Assembly (NCBI RefSeq): GCF_000350225.1
Contig: NW_005178676.1
Coordinates: 131,998 to 195,997 of the forward strand
Direction: 5' to 3'
Source: Chondrus crispus
Taxonomy: Eukaryota > Rhodophyta > Florideophyceae > Gigartinales > Gigartinaceae
Length of the DNA: 64,000 bases
Part shown: positions 29,671 through 39,216 of the stretch, in pieces
How positions within the stretch are numbered: the first letter of the stretch is position 1
Layout of the letters: each line of letters begins with the position of its first letter
Position numbers and translations under genes: made by a program
Notes under the pieces: model-generated
Seen by the model: the letters and a program-made list of their open reading frames with translations, nothing else
Databases searched by the model: none
What the model was told of the DNA's origin: nothing

Positions 29671-31974
29671 TCATAAGCCAGCAAATATTTCGCCACAACG
29701 ACCAAATGACTCATCCACCTCGAGTTGCAGCCTCAGCAAATCACTGATCTGGTTAACATCATAGCCAATGGCACCTCGCTGTCTAGCCATGTCGCGCAAG
29801 CTCTGCATCTCTTTTTCAATGCATCTTAGACTAGAGTCAAGAATTTGAAGTGAATCAATGGATAGCTCTGAAGAACTTCTCAAACTAACCCGATCATCCA
29901 CGGATGCTCTAATTTTGGCAATGGCTAAGGCCAATTCGATGTTTGAGGAAGCCTGGAAGCGCACATGCGCCAGCTTCTGAAGGACCTTGACATCAAAAGG
30001 TCTGTTTCCTTCATCCTGTAACAAATTTTGCAAGTTCTGCGCCGAGGGCCCCTGTGCAACGGCATGAATGGTTCTCTCGAAATTCAACAAGCCTTTATCA
30101 ACTCCCATAGCCTTGCTTTTCTCTGAGGGAACGACTGACGACAAGACAGCTGATAAAGAGAAAGTGCCCAAGTACTGGGAACGACCATCGTCAGTATCCA
30201 CACGTACGATCACCCGGATGCACTCCATGCTAGATACGCTATTGGCAACGATTGCTGATATTGGAGCACATGCCTTTAGCCATACAACGTCCCCTTCATG
30301 TACATGGTTCCTTTTTTCAAGGTCCCAGATCGCTGCCATGCATCGATCAAATTGAATGTTCAATTGAAGCGAAAAAGCAGATGAATGCGCTTCGTCAATA
30401 CTCGTAGCCTGTTTTGACACAGCGACGCAAACTTGAATCAGGACGAAGCGGCTGGACTTATCTACCCCGGTCTGTGACTCGACAAGGTCTAAGAAACGCG
30501 CTGTGTTGAAGGGCGTGGGATTGCAGCCAACAAAAACGCGTGCTGACGGATCGCCCTGATCATTAACAGACGCGGTTTTATCCATATTGTCTCTCGGGTG
30601 TGACTCGCGTGCCTTGTTGAGGATGATGGCACTTTCGAGGCCTTCATGGAACTTTTTCGGGAAAGACGTTCTTGATCTCTGCCCAGCCACTTCTGCGAGT
30701 AGCGATCGAAGGTGATTAAGAATTTCAATCTTCTCTTCCTGTCGTTGAGCTGCATCAGTAACCCGTTCGACGCCAGCGCCTAGTCGCTTTTCCAAATTTC
30801 GACTCACCGCTGATGAGAAACGAGTCTCACTCTCTGGAACTGGGACCAGACTGTTTTGGGTCCGCAGCTGTGAAAAGTCCTTCTCAAAACAGTATGCACC
30901 GTTGTCGTTGCTTACCTGAAGTATGGAACCTCTCCATGGTGCGAAGAAGTGGCCGTGCGTTTCATCTTGTGCCGCCATATTGCATGATTCTGGAAACAGA
31001 ATTGAAGCGCGGTTCGTCGACCCTTTCTGATAGAAAGCCATGCATATGGGCATGGACCAAACAGCCTCAGACACAGAAGACGTCATTACGAGCGTTTCGT
31101 CTGAGCACGTCAAATAAAGAGGGTTCTCCAGCTCTTTCTTAGATGGGCTCTTCCAGAGTATGTCACCTGAATTGCTATCAAAAGAGCGCAGACTTCCGTC
31201 ACCTTCAGCGATGATTAAAGCACTTTGACGCAAACAAAGAAACGTTCTCTTCACAGAGGCAATGCTCTCCATCTCGAAGGTCTTAATCTCGTGGCAAAGA
31301 CCGGAAGAATGGACGGTGTACAATTTGAGCAAGCCCGTCAAACCAACACGTTCGAACCGTCTAGCTACCACCGCCTCCGTATCGGCTTCGACCCGGCAAA
31401 GAAAAACCTCACCTTCAGTAGACGCAGCCTTTCCATCAGCAAAGGCGTTAAGTGCAATCTTGTCACTGTCGCCCTCCAATGCGACACCATTTGAATTTGT
31501 GTACAATACGTGAGGACCTCGAAGGACAATACCATCACAAGGGGAACTTAAGGAAGAGAACAGTTTGCGTAGTTTGATCCCATCTTCTTCGAAACGCAGC
31601 AAAGCTATCTTACTGCTTCCATCTTGCGTTAGCACAGCAACTAGAAGCCACGTATACTCGACAAAACTTGCTTCATCGATGGCATCATTAATTGCTATCA
31701 CACGCCCCGGTCCGATAGATCCGCCAACAACGCAGTCTGAAACATATTGCCTCTCAAAGGCTTTCGATGTGATCGAATTATGAGGTGAAGCAGGACTCCA
31801 AACAGTTGCACAAACACAGCAGCAAGACGCTTTCCGCTTTGCTTTCCCCAACTGACGCTTCTGTGATCTCTGTGAAAGTTGGATCCTTGCGTACCAGGCT
31901 ATTCTTTTTGAGGGAGACTGCCAGGGGCATTTTACGATACAGGAGGCGCTGGTCCCGCTCAAAACGACATTCAT
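29671..31974 (-). CDS. large unrecognised protein, propeller-like N-terminus and helical C-terminus
   Basis: 767 residues, intronless, ATG at 31974. The first ~60 residues are basic. Residues ~70-400 are repeated short strands with aromatic/Gly turns (VEYTWLLVAVLTQDGSSKIALLRF, GIVLRGPHVLYTNSNGVALEG, GSLRSFDSNSGDILWKS, GHFFAPWRGSILQVS), which looks like a beta-propeller. A helical block (LEKRLGAGVERV...ILNHLRSLLAEV) and a second strand-rich region follow, and a coiled coil ends the protein (LRCIEKEMQSLRDMARQ...LQLEVDESFGRC). The order propeller, helix, beta-domain, coil faintly recalls FANCB of the Fanconi core complex, but I have no motif to support that. The gene is convergent with CDK8. Confidence 0.75.
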   Translation of the reverse strand: MNVVLSGTSASCIVKCPWQSPSKRIAWYARIQLSQRSQKRQLGKAKRKASCCCVCATVWSPASPHNSITSKAFERQYVSDCVVGGSIGPGRVIAINDAIDEASFVEYTWLLVAVLTQDGSSKIALLRFEEDGIKLRKLFSSLSSPCDGIVLRGPHVLYTNSNGVALEGDSDKIALNAFADGKAASTEGEVFLCRVEADTEAVVARRFERVGLTGLLKLYTVHSSGLCHEIKTFEMESIASVKRTFLCLRQSALIIAEGDGSLRSFDSNSGDILWKSPSKKELENPLYLTCSDETLVMTSSVSEAVWSMPICMAFYQKGSTNRASILFPESCNMAAQDETHGHFFAPWRGSILQVSNDNGAYCFEKDFSQLRTQNSLVPVPESETRFSSAVSRNLEKRLGAGVERVTDAAQRQEEKIEILNHLRSLLAEVAGQRSRTSFPKKFHEGLESAIILNKARESHPRDNMDKTASVNDQGDPSARVFVGCNPTPFNTARFLDLVESQTGVDKSSRFVLIQVCVAVSKQATSIDEAHSSAFSLQLNIQFDRCMAAIWDLEKRNHVHEGDVVWLKACAPISAIVANSVSSMECIRVIVRVDTDDGRSQYLGTFSLSAVLSSVVPSEKSKAMGVDKGLLNFERTIHAVAQGPSAQNLQNLLQDEGNRPFDVKVLQKLAHVRFQASSNIELALAIAKIRASVDDRVSLRSSSELSIDSLQILDSSLRCIEKEMQSLRDMARQRGAIGYDVNQISDLLRLQLEVDESFGRCGEIFAGL

Positions 31975-32433
31975 GTCGCAGCATGTCTAACGCTACGCAG
32001 TTCGCCCTCTGCGCAAACCGTTTTACAACTGCTGACGTTAGTGCAAGCGCTTAGCCAGTTCACGTCTATCATGCTCGGGCGGCCAGTATCCGAGCGGATA
32101 TCGGCGACTTACAAAGGATACCACAGAGAAGAATATGATTACTGTTATTATTAATTTAAAAAAATCGGTATGGAGTCCCAAATCCACCGGAGGTGCAGTA
32201 CGAGTTTGGAAGAATGGCACGATGGGCTACTGTTCAGTGTCTTGCCATGACATGGTAATCATACAAAAAACCTCCAAAAGGTAACACATAGCAAGAAAGT
32301 CAAGCAGCAAAGACTAGCTAGAGAGCCCTCAGGGATGTCTCGTCCAGCAGAGGAGAGCAAGGCGACTGTAGAACACTGCAGTTCACGTACGAATGCTTTA
32401 TCAAGTGGCATCCGGCAATGATATTACAGGTCT
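31975..32433. other. intergenic, nothing recognised
   Basis: AT-rich around 32130-32170 and 32260-32300. No coding frame, RNA gene or repeat recognised. Confidence 0.5.
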
Positions 32434-33177
32434 TCAATTGTCGTCCTCTACATCCACAAGCTTGCCATTTTTATAATACCACACATTCCTTTCCCTCACA
32501 AATGTGGACATCTCAAGAAACGAGATTGGTGATCTTTGCTCTACTAGATTAGCACTTTCGCATAAAAGCATTAAAACAAACGTCGAGAAAGCTTCCTGTC
32601 AGAATTTTTGTGGTAACACACGCTCCGGCATTACATCGTTCTAACCAACGCAAAGTTCTTACCGAAATAAAATACGGGTTGTGTACGGCCCTGTCATCTG
32701 CTTCTCAATGATATCAACACCCCCCACAAATTTGTATTCTCTGCAAAACTCGAGAATCTCTTTCTTCCATACACGCCTGTCAAGTTCTGCCAGACTGGGG
32801 TGCGTCGTCTTCATGATGTAGCTGGGCAAGCGATAAGCATACGCGCTATATCTTGACCGGAGAAGATCTTCAGCCATCGGGGGTGAGCTCTGCGCCGTGT
32901 GAAACCGTCGGCAACATTTGCTGTATGGCCTTTCGCTTCCACACGCGCATTGCGCATCCGAATTGGGAAGCGAGTCTCGGGTGTTGGGATTCGGAAAATT
33001 ATTCCCGAGGAAGCCCCCAAAACCGCCTTGGCCGTTCGCGGCTACAATGACACAACGGCGCTGTTTTGTCCTCTTCTGAAATTTTGGCTTTGCTTCACTT
33101 TTGGCCACACTCACAAGCTCCTTGCGCGAACGGAGTTGCAGGGCTGTGGGCGGCAAGAACGCAGATGTGATCATCAT
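32434..33177 (-). CDS. YchJ-like (UPF0225) SEC-C protein, probably plastid-targeted, one intron
   Basis: Exons 33177-32663 and 32554-32434 give 211 residues; the intron is GTAAGA...AAG (108 nt). The join turns ...TTRILFR into ANLVEQRSPISFLEMSTFVRERNVWYY, which restores the YchJ ending (E-S-F-RE---W-Y-G) and supports the splice. The zinc-binding SEC-C motif CACGSERPYSKCC (about residue 77) is followed by the family block RSRYSAYAYRLPSYIMKTTHP. The first ~55 residues are basic, Ser/Thr/Ala-rich and end RRCVIVAANG, like a plastid transit peptide. A GTG at 33261 would give a longer frame but the first ATG is at 33177. Function of the family is unknown. Confidence 0.82.
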
Positions 33178-33835
33178 CAACGACCTGGTGCCCCGTTGCC
33201 TATTTAGCGGAAGAACATGCGCAGGGCGAATGGCAAATGGAGTGTGTGGTGCCGAGAGCACAGCGGATGTGCGATGGAGAACCTAAAGGCGGTCAGTTGA
33301 AGCTCGTTTGAAAAACTTTGAGATCATGAGGGTGATTGCTGTACAGTAATGCAGCAGATCCACTCTACAGAGCGATATCGCCTCAAACAGATGCAAAAAT
33401 CGTGGTTTTGTTTTTCTTTCTTATATGCGCTGAGCACGCTTTTCCGTCACTTTAGAATATACAGTACCCAAGGGCACTCCTAAAAGCCCCGAGGTTCTTC
33501 TACAAAAGACCTTGAGCTCAAACTGGATCAGGCTGCGAAAATGCGCAAGCGTATTGAGCTGTCACTCTACTATTTCCATCAAAACGAAAGAAGATTTTCG
33601 CCCTCTAAATTCATTGTTGAGTCGAAGGACAAAGAATAGGCGCGGTTAGTCTCATTTATCGTAGTATTGTACGCTGTACACAACAAAATAGTCCTGCAAG
33701 GAAAGACAATTGGCGGAAAGAAAGCGCAAAGATAACGGAGCTGTCCTCAGCAATGACAACATCTCACAGTATACCGACTTTTCCCGTGGAGCAAACCCTA
33801 GAACCAGAAGATACTCCACACAAATCTGACACCGC
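33178..33835. other. intergenic with dispersed motif
   Basis: Upstream of the YchJ-like gene. ATACAGTACCCAAGGGCA at 33459-33476 is another copy of the dispersed TACAGTAC/CCCTTGG motif; GTACAGTAATG occurs at about 33341. Nothing coding. Confidence 0.5.
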
Positions 33836-35122
33836 TCAGACGTGAACTTGTTCCTTTACAGCCATCTGCACTGCCGCGATGATAGCATCATGCATATAGC
33901 CATTGGTAGCGACGATACCATCATCATTGTCCAACTTGCGCCCCAGGTTGAAGTTGAGAGGGCGCCCTCTTCCGTCGGTCACACGTCCGCCAGCCTCCTC
34001 GACGATAATGGCGGCTGGAGCGCTGTCCCAGACGTTCTCTACGTATCCGTCACGGGGGAATCTCAAAAAGATGCTTACGTCACCGCGGGCCATGCATCCA
34101 TACTTCGCCTGAGAGTCCATGCGCACGGGAGGGGCGGTAACCTTCAAAATCTCGGCAACTCTTGCCGAAAGCTCGTGCGAAGAGTGACCTCTCTCCACTG
34201 ACTCACAAAATTCTGTCCATGAAGGCTCGGCAACCTTGCTAACCACACACCGCTTTCCTCCAACTGTTGCAGTTGTCGATTTTGTGGATGTATCAACGTC
34301 TCCTTCCGCAAGCATCCACGTCCCCTCACCTTGTTCTGCATGGAATATACACCCGATATCTGAGCCTGTGTCGGGAGCCTCCATTCCTGTGAGCGGTAAA
34401 TTGGGACATCCGAGAACGCCGACCCTCGCGACGCCACCGTCAATTAAACCAAGAGCAATGCAATATTGTCGCATAGCAATGAAACCCTTTGTTCCGTCGA
34501 TGGGGTCAAGAATCCAGGTCCTGGCGCCATCGCCACCCTCGTGGTCGCAAAGGTCAATGATCTTTAGAAGGTGCGATTCATCCATGTCAGCGGCGTCACA
34601 CACGGCTCGTAGCAAAGCAGGGTCTTTCCGCAAAGCTGGTGTAGACTCTTCAGCGATAAAACGGTCATTTGGAAAGCGTGAATGGAGATGAGACACGATG
34701 ACTGCCTGCACAGCGAAGTCGGCAACAGTTACCGGAGAAGCGTCAGCTTTTGCAACAGCTTTGGAGCCGGAAAGGGCATGCTGTAGACGGCGAGCGAGTG
34801 CGGATGCTAATGCGACAGAGGTCACGGCTGCAGCGCGCTCAGCACTATACTTGGAGGCGGAAGGAGAGACCATAGTAGTTGAGAAGCGCTTGGAAGTATA
34901 GGATGGATGGAAAGGAGACGGGGGTATGGAGGAGTGGTTGGGAAGATAGCGGTTATAACGGACTGGGGCGATGGGTGAACGACGGGAACCGGGGCAGGAT
35001 GGGGGTGACACGACGGGCCATGACGTTGGACAAAAATTCGAATGGAGTGGGCGAGAGCGGATGGAGAGAGCGAAACGGACCTGGTAGGCGAGTAAATTAG
35101 GAAAAAGGCCAGATGGAGGCAT
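33836..35122 (-). CDS. SAL1: 3'(2'),5'-bisphosphate nucleotidase (HAL2/SAL1 type), copy A
   Basis: 428 residues from the ATG at 35122, chosen because it aligns with the ATG of the neighbouring paralogue. A further in-frame ATG lies at 35167. The enzyme removes the 3' phosphate of PAP (and PAPS), by-products of sulfation, and is Mg-dependent and lithium-sensitive. Motifs: metal-binding AEES region (about 158), DPIDGTKGF (about 206), VWDSAPAAIIVEEAGG near the C-terminus, all canonical. The first ~85 residues are Ser/Pro/Arg-rich without acidic residues, a plausible plastid transit peptide that shares a PxxPVRYN stretch with copy B. The core starts at SPSASKYSAERAAAV. Single exon. Confidence 0.9.
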   Translation of the reverse strand: MPPSGLFPNLLAYQVRFALSIRSRPLHSNFCPTSWPVVSPPSCPGSRRSPIAPVRYNRYLPNHSSIPPSPFHPSYTSKRFSTTMVSPSASKYSAERAAAVTSVALASALARRLQHALSGSKAVAKADASPVTVADFAVQAVIVSHLHSRFPNDRFIAEESTPALRKDPALLRAVCDAADMDESHLLKIIDLCDHEGGDGARTWILDPIDGTKGFIAMRQYCIALGLIDGGVARVGVLGCPNLPLTGMEAPDTGSDIGCIFHAEQGEGTWMLAEGDVDTSTKSTTATVGGKRCVVSKVAEPSWTEFCESVERGHSSHELSARVAEILKVTAPPVRMDSQAKYGCMARGDVSIFLRFPRDGYVENVWDSAPAAIIVEEAGGRVTDGRGRPLNFNLGRKLDNDDGIVATNGYMHDAIIAAVQMAVKEQVHV

Positions 35123-36186
35123 TGTGACAAGATGCAGGGAAGTTGGCGTGGGCGGTGATGGGCGCATCTGGGCAGACACGCAGGCCGTTAGGGGTGGAGG
35201 AGAAATAAATGCCCCACAGAGTGAATGGTTGTGGTGCAGACGGTCGGAAAAAAGGTACTGTGTCCATGGACTCTGCTAGAGACTTCGCAAATGTCTTCAG
35301 TGACGACTGTGACTGCTCATGAGTCGGAGGGGGTTAGACACACCCTAGATTCCAGAGACTTGCGCTGGTGTCGTGCGGCACAAATGTGTTCGAATTTGTG
35401 CGAAAGGAGGACATGGAACAAGAGGCATATACGTCGACATGATTGGCTATCAAGAAGGTACAGTACCTAAGGTACAAGGGTACTGTATCTTGCTGGGAAA
35501 GATCCTTGGCCCGCATCTCAAGTTTGAGAGAGAAAGTTGGAAAGTGTGCCCATGAGCTCATTTTCCACCGCTGTGCATCTACTGTACCTATGTACGTGTA
35601 TCTGTATCTAATTCAGTGATTCTGGGACGAAGAAACAACCACTTCTCTCATACAGGCTCCCAGCTTTCACTAGTTGGAACGCAGCAAGTTTAGTTTAAAG
35701 CTGTTTGAACGACGCTACTAATCATGCTACTGCCTCACGATACAGTACTTCAGCCATTCTCAAGGGTTACATTGGGTTCATCCCCGGCGTCATCTCTACA
35801 ATACTTTTTCAAAGCATCTCCACTTTTCCTACTCTGTAAGATCACTCATGAACAAGATTCGTATGTGCCGTCTTCCAACCAATCTTTTTCAGCAATTCGC
35901 GGTACTTTCTACGTTTGCCCTCCATCCTCTTCTGCGCCGTTTCACTTTCGAGAACAGCATCGAACTGTATCGCAAATAAGACTACTTCATGAAAAATCAA
36001 TTTTATCGATTCTATTCTGCAGATTGCATTCCTTATGCATTGTTCGTGGTTTTGTAGATACCTTCGATGTCGTAGTAACCCTACATTCAACTGTAAATTC
36101 ATGAGCATGGCTTCTGGCGAAAGCATACTTGAGAGAGGGCAAATAGCCCTTTCCTTCCTATTGATCTCTGGCCAGAATCCGCACCT
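35123..36186. other. intergenic between phosphatase paralogues; possible small minus-strand ORF
   Basis: Holds the dispersed motif in inverted form (GGTACAGTACCTAAGG, then CAAGGGTACTGTA at 35457-35488). A 94-codon minus-strand frame (35842-36126, ATG start) ends in a charged helix (ETAQKRMEGKRRKYREL). It could be a small protein or an exon, but has no family match. Confidence 0.3.
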
Positions 36187-37419
36187 TCACACAGCGGCCT
36201 TCTGTTTGATAGCTGCCTGAACAGCCTCGATGATTGTGTCATGCATGACACCATTTGTAGCAACAATACCATCATCATTGTCCATGTATCTCCCCTTGCT
36301 AAAGTCGAGAGGTTGGCCACGGCCATCCGTGACACGCCCGCCGGCCTCTTCTACTACAATCACAGCGGGGGCACTGTCATATACTTTCTCGACATACCCC
36401 TCACGGGGGAATCTCAAGAAGATGCTCACGTCACCTCGAGCAATGCATCCATACTTAGCTTGAGAGTCCAAACGGTACGGGGCTCCATTCATGTTCAGAA
36501 TTTCAGCAATCTTCGTAGAGAGCGAATGTGACGAGTGACGAGCCTCGAATGACTCACAGAAGTCAGCCTTTGAAGGATCAGTGACGTCGGAGACATTGCA
36601 ACGCTTGCCCTTGAGAACGACACTGGGATCAACTGAAGATGTATCGATATCCTTCTCAGCGATCATGTATGCCCCTTGACCTTGTTCAGCATGGAAGATA
36701 GATCCGAGCTGCGAACCGACATCGGCAACAATTCCAGAAACGGGCAAATTAGGGCATCCCAGAACTCCGACCCTCATGACGCCACCCTCCATCAGACCAA
36801 GGGCGATACAGTAATGACGCATCTTCACAAAGCCCCTTGTACCATCATTGGGATCAAGTATCCAGGTCCTGGAGTCATCCGCGCCTGTGAAATCACAGAG
36901 GTCGATAATTTTGACAAGAGCTTCCTCATCCATACCTGTGGCGTCACAAACGGCTCGGAACAAGGCCATGTCTTTGCGCAAGTCCAGCACAAACTCTTCA
37001 GCAATGAAGTTGTCCTCGGGGAACTGTTCATGGAGACGGGAGACGATGAGAGCCTGGACGGCGAAGTCTGCGACAGTCACCGGAGAAGCATCGTCTTTGA
37101 TGACGACTAGAGCCTCATCGAAATTCTCTTGTAATTTTCTGGAGAGAGTAGACGTCATACCAACAGCTGAGACAGCAGCAGCACGCTCGGCAGCATATTT
37201 CGAAGCAGAGGCCGACACAGTGGTCCTAGAAAATTTCTTGGGTGAAGAAAAAGAAATCAAGTCCTTGGAAGCCCTTTGGTTGTACCGAAGTGGGACGACT
37301 GGTGATCCAGGGAACGATGAGATTAAAGATCCTGAGGATGATGTGCCACAGACAGTTGATGCTAACTGGGGGCGACCAGAAAGCAGGGAGAACGGGGCTT
37401 GAAAAGCAAAGATGTTCAT
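36187..37419 (-). CDS. HAL2/SAL1-type phosphatase paralogue, copy B, altered metal motif
   Basis: 410 residues from the ATG at 37419; an upstream in-frame ATG at 37674 adds 85 residues without counterpart in copy A. Same fold and order as copy A and clearly its tandem duplicate (SASKYAAERAAAV, DDASPVTVADFAVQA, VGVLGCPNLPVSG). The catalytic motif reads DPNDGTRGF (about 189) instead of DPIDGTKGF, and the C-terminal motif is YDSAPA instead of WDSAPA. Both Asp are kept, so activity is possible, but the Ile-to-Asn and Lys-to-Arg changes suggest another substrate or weaker metal binding. The N-terminus (MNIFAFQAPFSLLSGRP...) begins with Phe-rich sequence, as in red-algal plastid transit peptides. 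Confidence 0.87.
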   Translation of the reverse strand: MNIFAFQAPFSLLSGRPQLASTVCGTSSSGSLISSFPGSPVVPLRYNQRASKDLISFSSPKKFSRTTVSASASKYAAERAAAVSAVGMTSTLSRKLQENFDEALVVIKDDASPVTVADFAVQALIVSRLHEQFPEDNFIAEEFVLDLRKDMALFRAVCDATGMDEEALVKIIDLCDFTGADDSRTWILDPNDGTRGFVKMRHYCIALGLMEGGVMRVGVLGCPNLPVSGIVADVGSQLGSIFHAEQGQGAYMIAEKDIDTSSVDPSVVLKGKRCNVSDVTDPSKADFCESFEARHSSHSLSTKIAEILNMNGAPYRLDSQAKYGCIARGDVSIFLRFPREGYVEKVYDSAPAVIVVEEAGGRVTDGRGQPLDFSKGRYMDNDDGIVATNGVMHDTIIEAVQAAIKQKAAV

Positions 37420-39216
37420 TGATGAGCACAGAGGTATTTTGAAACGAAATGAGGGGAAGAATATGGTAGCGATTGTCTGTCTATCTAATCGGGGGCAGGG
37501 CAGTGAGGAGACTTTGTCCCCTCTTTTATCCTCTTCTGATCTTGCCTTCCTTGCATCTCGCAGACAAGTTAACACGAGGGAAGCATCAACGCAGGGTTCT
37601 TGTAAACTATGGCCAATACGAGCTGCGCATAGGAAAGTGAGAACCGCGCGGAGGGCCACATAGACAGTTTGCATTTATCGTCTAGGGCATTACCATGCGT
37701 CCGGATGAGAGGACTATCGTGATCCTATGATAAAGTGGGTGGAAAATTGGCGGAATGTGCATATGCGTCAAAATGATTTACTTTCGAGTAGCTTCTCTGA
37801 CCATCGGATGTTTGTTTGGTGTGGTAGGGTTCCACACAGCTCACGGCGATGTTCTACTGGTGGCCTAGATATCAGTCAGGTTGTGTTAGGTATTGATAAA
37901 GAGATGGTTATTGATGACCACTTGAATGGCTAGGCCAACTAGGTTTTGCGGACAGGACGAGGATACGGCATTCATCGAAACTGTTTCCAACCGCAAACTA
38001 TGAGAGAAGAATGGTGCACACAAGAGAGAGGGAACTGCTCGTATTGCGTTAGGCACAGAAAAAGAGGACGATGGAAAGCTGGGCATGAGGGAGAGGAGGG
38101 CCAAGGCTGACATCAACAAAATTCAGATGTCGGGCCGAGCAGAGCCATGATGTAGGTTTCTCGCATCTATGTGGGCTCTATTTTGCATCTTCTTTGCGTC
38201 GCTCGACGCTCTACACGCTCCATCCGTTTTGAGTCCAATTGTTGGATACGAGCTGCTCTTCTGTTGATGAAATGCGATTGGCGGCACCAAGAATGCGTCT
38301 CTATCTCAGCTGCTCTGGATGCATATGCCTTTTCATACCACCTGCTCTCGCTCGTTCTTGTCCCTCAGTCACACTTGATGGCTCCTCTTTGTTCTGGGAG
38401 AAAAATCTGGGCGCAACACAAGAGAAGCCAGCCATCTGTGCTGCAGAACTTTACATACTGTACCAAGGGTAACGGTACCCAAGGGTAAAGTTTACTGTAG
38501 GGTTGCTCGATGCGCGCAAGCGTTGCGTGAGCTGTGCAATCACATCACGCAGCGGCCCTCCGCATCTGCCTGCTACTGTACCCTTCGAAGGGTACATACT
38601 GTACTGCATTGCTATTGATTTACTGTACACGAGCAACTGCAGTACAGTATTGTACGTACCACGTATTTATTTACAGAACTTTTCTGGATTTCAATTGGCT
38701 ACAGCAGCACTGACCATTCCGCTCGAATCTGCTTGGTTGGTTCTTTGTGTCAGTTTCGATACTTTCTGCCAGTCAACAACAACACGTGGCGTTTTGTACA
38801 CCTGCGTGGGACACCTGTACAGCGTGAACAACAACGGGATGACGACTGCTACACGTGTACAACGATGGATGGACACCGCTTCCAACGGATCGGTGCTAAG
38901 CTGACGTGGACAGACGTCGACACTAGACACCGATGCACCCGCTGGTGACCGAAACCGTCACTTTTTTGGGATTTCCAGCAGGAAGCCATGCCAAATGCAA
39001 AAGTGGAGAGAGAGAGCCCTCTCTCAAATCCCCGACACCGAATCCCGTCGTTCCGCTTCTACTGTGACAGATCTCCGCCATTTATCACATCTGCGTCCAG
39101 ATCTGCGTCCAGGTCTGCGTCCAGGTCTACGAGACTCATCGTCGTTCCACAACAAGCCATCCCTTTTTTATACCCTTGACTTTGACTGACGGCCCATCAC
39201 TGCCGCGGAGTTCGTG
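37420..39216. other. long intergenic, dispersed motif copies and a 12-bp repeat
   Basis: Carries two strong copies of the dispersed motif: ATACTGTACCAAGGGTAA with GTACCCAAGGGTAA at 38455-38490, and a palindromic TACTGTACCC/GGGTACATACTGTA pair around TTCGAA at 38575-38604. TCTGCGTCCAGG-type units repeat at 39089-39124, close before the next start. No gene is supported. Confidence 0.5.
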
